This document shows positions 33,747 to 36,875 of a stretch of DNA of 36,875 bases, piece by piece. Numbering within the stretch: position 1 is the stretch's first letter; every line of letters starts with the position of its first letter. Below the pieces are notes generated by a model. The model made no database searches, was not told the DNA's origin, and was given only the letters and a program-made list of their open reading frames with translations. Source of the DNA: Betaproteobacteria bacterium (lineage in GTDB: Bacteria > Pseudomonadota > Gammaproteobacteria > Burkholderiales > SG8-39). The translations under genes were made by a program, and so were the position numbers. The stretch is from positions 1-36,875 of the forward strand of contig CANKMT010000054.1 of the NCBI GenBank assembly GCA_947482825.1, written 5' to 3'.

Positions 33747-36569
33747 ATGTCTCTCGACAAGAGTTTCGAGCCCCACGCCATCGAGCGTCGCTGGTACGCC
33801 GAGTGGGAGGCTCAGGGCTATTTCAAGGCGCACGACGCCTACGGCGAGCCTCCCTACTGCATCCAGTTGCCGCCGCCGAACGTCACCGGCACGCTGCACA
33901 TGGGCCATGCTTTCCAGCAGACGTTGATGGATTCGCTCGTGCGCTACCACCGCATGCGCGGCTTCAACACCAACTGGGTGGCCGGCACCGACCACGCCGG
34001 CATCGCCACGCAGATCGTCGTGGAGCGCCAGCTCCAGGCCGAAGGCAAGTCGCGCCACGACCTTGGCCGCGAGAAATTCATCGAGCGAGTCTGGGAATGG
34101 AAGCAGGAATCCGGCTCGACGATCACGCGCCAGATGCGGCGGCTCGGCGCCTCGGCCAACTGGACGTATTCAGACACCGAAGGGCAGAACGCCGGCTATT
34201 TCACGATGGACACTTCGATGTCCCTCGCAGTCGGCGAAGTCTTCGTCCGCCTCTACGAGGAAGGCCTGATCTACCGCGGCAAGCGCCTGGTCAACTGGGA
34301 CCCGGTGCTCTGCACCGCGGTGTCCGACCTCGAAGTCGACAGCGAGGAGACGATGGGCACGATGTGGCAGATCGTGTACCCCTTCGTCGACGGCCCGCAG
34401 CCCTCGACCGACAAGGAAGGCAACCCGGTCATGCTGCGCGGCATGACGATCGCCACCACGCGGCCCGAGACGATGCTCGCCGACGGCGCGGTCGCGGTCC
34501 ACTCTGAGGACCCACGATACAGGCACCTTGTCGGCAAGCGCGTGATCCTGCCGCTGTGCGACCGCACCATCCCCGTGGTGGCCGACGATTTCGTCGAGCG
34601 CGACTTCGGCACCGGATGCGTAAAGATCACCGGCGCGCACGACTTCAACGACTACGGTGCGGCCCTGCGTCACAACCTGCCGCTGATCGTCATTTTCACG
34701 CTCGATGCGAAGATCAACGAGAACGGGCCGGCGCAGTTCCAGGGAATGGACCGCTACGTGGCGCGCAAGGCGGTGATCGATCAACTCGTCGCAGGCGACT
34801 TTCTCGCTGCCGCCGAACCGCACAAGATGATGGTCCCGAAATCCGGCCGCACCGGCGCGGTGGTCGAGCCCATGCTGACCGACCAATGGTTCGTGAAGAC
34901 CGAAGGGCTCGCGCGCGTAGGCCTGGAGGCGGTCGCCAGGGGCGACGTGAAGTTCTATCCGGAGCATTGGACGAGCACGTACAACCACTGGCTGGAAAAC
35001 ATCCAGGACTGGTGCATCTCGCGCCAGCTCTGGTGGGGCCACCAGATTCCCGCCTGGTACGATGACGCCGGCCGGATCTACGTTGCGCGCAGCGAAGGCG
35101 AGGCAAGGAAGCAGGCCGCGGCGAAAGGCAGCACCGGCCCCCTCAGGCGCGACGACGACGTGCTGGACACGTGGTTCTCTTCCGCCCTGGTGCCTTTCTC
35201 GTCGCTGGGCTGGCCGCAACGGACGAAGGACCTCGAGACCTTCCTGCCCTCCTCGGTGCTGGTCACCGGGTTCGACATCATCTTCTTCTGGGTCGCCCGG
35301 ATGATCATGATGACGCTGCATTTCACCGGCAAGGTGCCTTTCCGCCATGTCTACATCAATGCCCTGGTGCGGGATGCCGACGGGCAGAAAATGTCGAAGT
35401 CCAAGGGCAATACGCTCGACCCGCTCGACTTGATCGACGGCATCACGCTGGACGAACTGCTCGCCAAGTCGACCGTCGGCCTCTTGCGTGCCGACCACAA
35501 GCAGAAGATCGAAAAGTACGTGAAGAAGAATTACCCGGACGGCATCCCCTCGTTCGGGGCCGATGCGCTGCGCTTCACGTTCGCGTCGCTGGCGAGCTTT
35601 GCGCGCACACTCAATTTCGACCTGAACCGCTGCGAGGGCTACCGAAACTTCTGCAACAAGCTCTGGAACGCCACCCGCTTCGTGCTCATGAACACCGAGG
35701 GGAAGGATTGCGGCGCCGACGACCAGGCGGCGGTCGACCTCTCCTTTGCGGACCGCTGGATCACGAGCCGCCTGCAGCGCACCGAAGCCGAAGTGGCGGC
35801 AGGGTTCGACGAATACCGCTTCGACAACCTTGCGGGTGCGATCTACCACTTTGTCTGGGACGAGTACTGCGACTGGTACCTCGAGCTTGCCAAGGTGCAG
35901 TTGCAAAATGGCACGCCGGAGCAACAGCGTGCAACACGCAGGACGCTTTTGCGCGTGCTCGAAGCGACGCTGCGCCTGGCGCACCCCGTGATCCCTTTCA
36001 TCACCGAAGAACTCTGGCAGACCGTTGCGCCGCTGGCTGGCCGCAAGAATGCCGCTTCGGTGTCGCTTGCGCGCTTTCCCCAACCGGAGCCGGAGAAGGT
36101 CGACGCCGAAGCCGAGCGCGAAATGGCTTTGCTCAAGAGCCTCGTGGATGCGGTGCGCAACCTGCGCGGCGAGATGGGGGTTTCCCCGGCGCAACGCGTG
36201 CCCCTCTTCGTCGCCGGCGACGCTGCCGCCATCGCGCGGCTTGCGCCCTACCTGCAGGCGCTGGCCAAGGTGTCGGACTTCCAGGCCGTCGCCGAACTGC
36301 CGCGGGCCGACGCGCCGGTGGCCATCGTCGGTGAGTTCCGCCTGATGCTCCACGTCGAGATCGACCTGGCCGCGGAGCGCGAGCGCCTGGGCAAGGAGAT
36401 CACCCGGATCGAAGGCGAGTTGGTGAAGACGCGCGCGAAACTGGCCAACGCTTCCTTCGTCGAGCGCGCACCGGCCAAGGTCGTCGACCAGGAGAAAGCG
36501 CGCCTTGCCGGCTTCGAGGCGACGCTGGGAAAACTCAGCCACCAGCTCGGCAAGCTGGCAACGCAATGA
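33747..36569 (+). CDS. valS: valyl-tRNA synthetase
   Basis: ValS charges tRNA-Val. The 940-residue class I enzyme has the HIGH-type motif HMGH at 51-54 ([15 protein letters not shown]) and KMSKS at 548-552 ([14 protein letters not shown]). The editing domain lies at about 190-330 ([16 protein letters not shown]), with the anticodon-binding domain after 670 and the C-terminal coiled coil after about 875. All blocks are intact. The final codons ACG CAA TGA are the first part of the 26-bp repeat downstream, and the stop overlaps an ATG. Confidence 0.97.
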   Translation: MSLDKSFEPHAIERRWYAEWEAQGYFKAHDAYGEPPYCIQLPPPNVTGTLHMGHAFQQTLMDSLVRYHRMRGFNTNWVAGTDHAGIATQIVVERQLQAEGKSRHDLGREKFIERVWEWKQESGSTITRQMRRLGASANWTYSDTEGQNAGYFTMDTSMSLAVGEVFVRLYEEGLIYRGKRLVNWDPVLCTAVSDLEVDSEETMGTMWQIVYPFVDGPQPSTDKEGNPVMLRGMTIATTRPETMLADGAVAVHSEDPRYRHLVGKRVILPLCDRTIPVVADDFVERDFGTGCVKITGAHDFNDYGAALRHNLPLIVIFTLDAKINENGPAQFQGMDRYVARKAVIDQLVAGDFLAAAEPHKMMVPKSGRTGAVVEPMLTDQWFVKTEGLARVGLEAVARGDVKFYPEHWTSTYNHWLENIQDWCISRQLWWGHQIPAWYDDAGRIYVARSEGEARKQAAAKGSTGPLRRDDDVLDTWFSSALVPFSSLGWPQRTKDLETFLPSSVLVTGFDIIFFWVARMIMMTLHFTGKVPFRHVYINALVRDADGQKMSKSKGNTLDPLDLIDGITLDELLAKSTVGLLRADHKQKIEKYVKKNYPDGIPSFGADALRFTFASLASFARTLNFDLNRCEGYRNFCNKLWNATRFVLMNTEGKDCGADDQAAVDLSFADRWITSRLQRTEAEVAAGFDEYRFDNLAGAIYHFVWDEYCDWYLELAKVQLQNGTPEQQRATRRTLLRVLEATLRLAHPVIPFITEELWQTVAPLAGRKNAASVSLARFPQPEPEKVDAEAEREMALLKSLVDAVRNLRGEMGVSPAQRVPLFVAGDAAAIARLAPYLQALAKVSDFQAVAELPRADAPVAIVGEFRLMLHVEIDLAAERERLGKEITRIEGELVKTRAKLANASFVERAPAKVVDQEKARLAGFEATLGKLSHQLGKLATQ

Positions 36570-36664
36570 TGCCAGCGCCGCGCGCAAGCCAATGATCCAC
36601 GCACTGCGTGCGACGCAATGATCCACGCACTGCGTGCGACGCAATGATTCACGCACTGCGTGCG
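36564..36664 (+). repeat. 26-bp tandem repeat forming a stop-start relay between valS and the MFS gene
   Basis: CAATGA recurs exactly every 26 bases, at 36564, 36590, 36616 and 36642. Units two and three are identical, unit one is diverged, and unit four is the start of the MFS gene. In each unit ATGA joins the stop of one reading frame to the start of the next. The chain is valS stop, [27 protein letters not shown], then the exporter (MIHALRAFR). Each later unit also contains a CACGCA-C-TGCGTG palindrome. No Shine-Dalgarno is visible before the exporter, so it may depend on re-initiation along this chain. Confidence 0.75.
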
Positions 36665-36875
36665 TTCAGGCACCGCAGTTTTCGACTGTTCATGTTCGGC
36701 CAGGGGGTATCGCAGATCGGCACCTGGCTGCAGCTCATCGCCACCAGCTGGCTGGTCTATGAGCTTTCGCATTCGGCGTTCCTGCTCGGCCTTGCGTCCT
36801 TCGCGCTGCAGATCCCGTTTCTCGTGCTCTCGCCGGTGGCCGCGGTGTGGATCGACAAGCTGCCCAAGCGAAGAG
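36644..36875 (+). CDS. MFS transporter, N-terminal part (cut by window end)
   Basis: The 77 visible residues (MIHALRAFRHRSFRLFMFGQ...) match the start of the MFS exporters of the EntS-like type (PF05977). They show FRLFMFGQGVSQIGTWLQ, TSWLVYELSHSAFLLGLA and the LVLSPVAAVWIDKLPKR segment, which is the loop 2-3 signature region. The protein continues past the window. ATG 36644 is chosen because the two upstream ATGs at 36592 and 36618 lead to stops after nine codons. Confidence 0.82.
   Translation, partial: MIHALRAFRHRSFRLFMFGQGVSQIGTWLQLIATSWLVYELSHSAFLLGLASFALQIPFLVLSPVAAVWIDKLPKRR

Noticed and set aside
34170..36656. 828-codon open frame on the minus strand
   Set aside because: It is antisense to a complete valS, with no domain and mirror composition.
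36592..36664. Short direct repeats resembling a CRISPR array
   Set aside because: Units are contiguous 26-mers with no variable spacers, and no cas gene is present.

Overview
The window looks like a chromosomal segment of a high-GC betaproteobacterium, most likely of the Burkholderiales. The reasons are the gene order (ilvI-ilvH-ilvC-psd-pssA-leuA; sigma factor-DUF3619-DUF3106-RDD; lptF-lptG opposite pepA-holC-DUF2486-valS; msrB-yciB-bolA-parvulin), the tripartite-type solute-binding proteins, and frequent GTG/TTG starts inside overlapping stop codons. No rRNA, tRNA, CRISPR array or complete insertion sequence was seen.

Region 1 (1-8151) is an eroded uptake and catabolic stretch interrupted by a small accessory block. 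It holds an amidase with two lesions, two tandem ABC substrate-binding paralogs collapsed into one broken locus, and a TRAP transporter whose dctQ/dctM junction has been deleted. Between these lie a higBA toxin-antitoxin pair, a vapBC pair whose antitoxin seems to have lost its ATG, and a Fic AMP-transferase with a striking palindromic promoter.

Region 2 (8162-13554) is intact and mostly concerned with thiol and redox balance and the envelope: a thiol dioxygenase translationally coupled to selO, an exported ankyrin protein, msrB, yciB, a BolA protein, a periplasmic parvulin and a small protein I do not recognise. Region 3 (13596-19950) carries an MliC-like lipoprotein, an HDAC-family deacetylase, a MoxR ATPase without its usual partners, a CNT nucleoside transporter, pyrF fused in frame behind a YihY-type membrane protein, wrbA and a DUF2069 protein.

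Region 4 (20083-26728, minus strand) is the branched-chain amino acid and phospholipid cluster ilvI-ilvH-ilvC-psd-pssA-leuA. It has an 85-bp palindromic element between ilvH and ilvC. Between pssA and leuA there is a well-formed promoter followed at once by a 34-codon ORF with 11 leucine codons, which I read as a leuA leader peptide. Region 5 (26890-28970) is a sigma factor followed by a single-pass membrane protein, an exported protein and an RDD protein, arranged like a sigma/anti-sigma system. Region 6 (28967-36875) contains lptG, lptF, pepA, holC, a DUF2486-like gene, valS and the start of an MFS exporter. valS and the exporter are joined by a 26-bp repeat that forms a chain of stop-start overlaps.

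The signals most worth testing are the leucine leader peptide, the valS-MFS repeat relay, the YihY-PyrF fusion, the sigma-DUF3619-DUF3106 module, and several promoters whose -10 box sits only 5-9 bases before a start codon with no Shine-Dalgarno. The lesions are confined to the first 8.2 kb. I cannot tell from sequence alone whether they are biological decay or assembly error.
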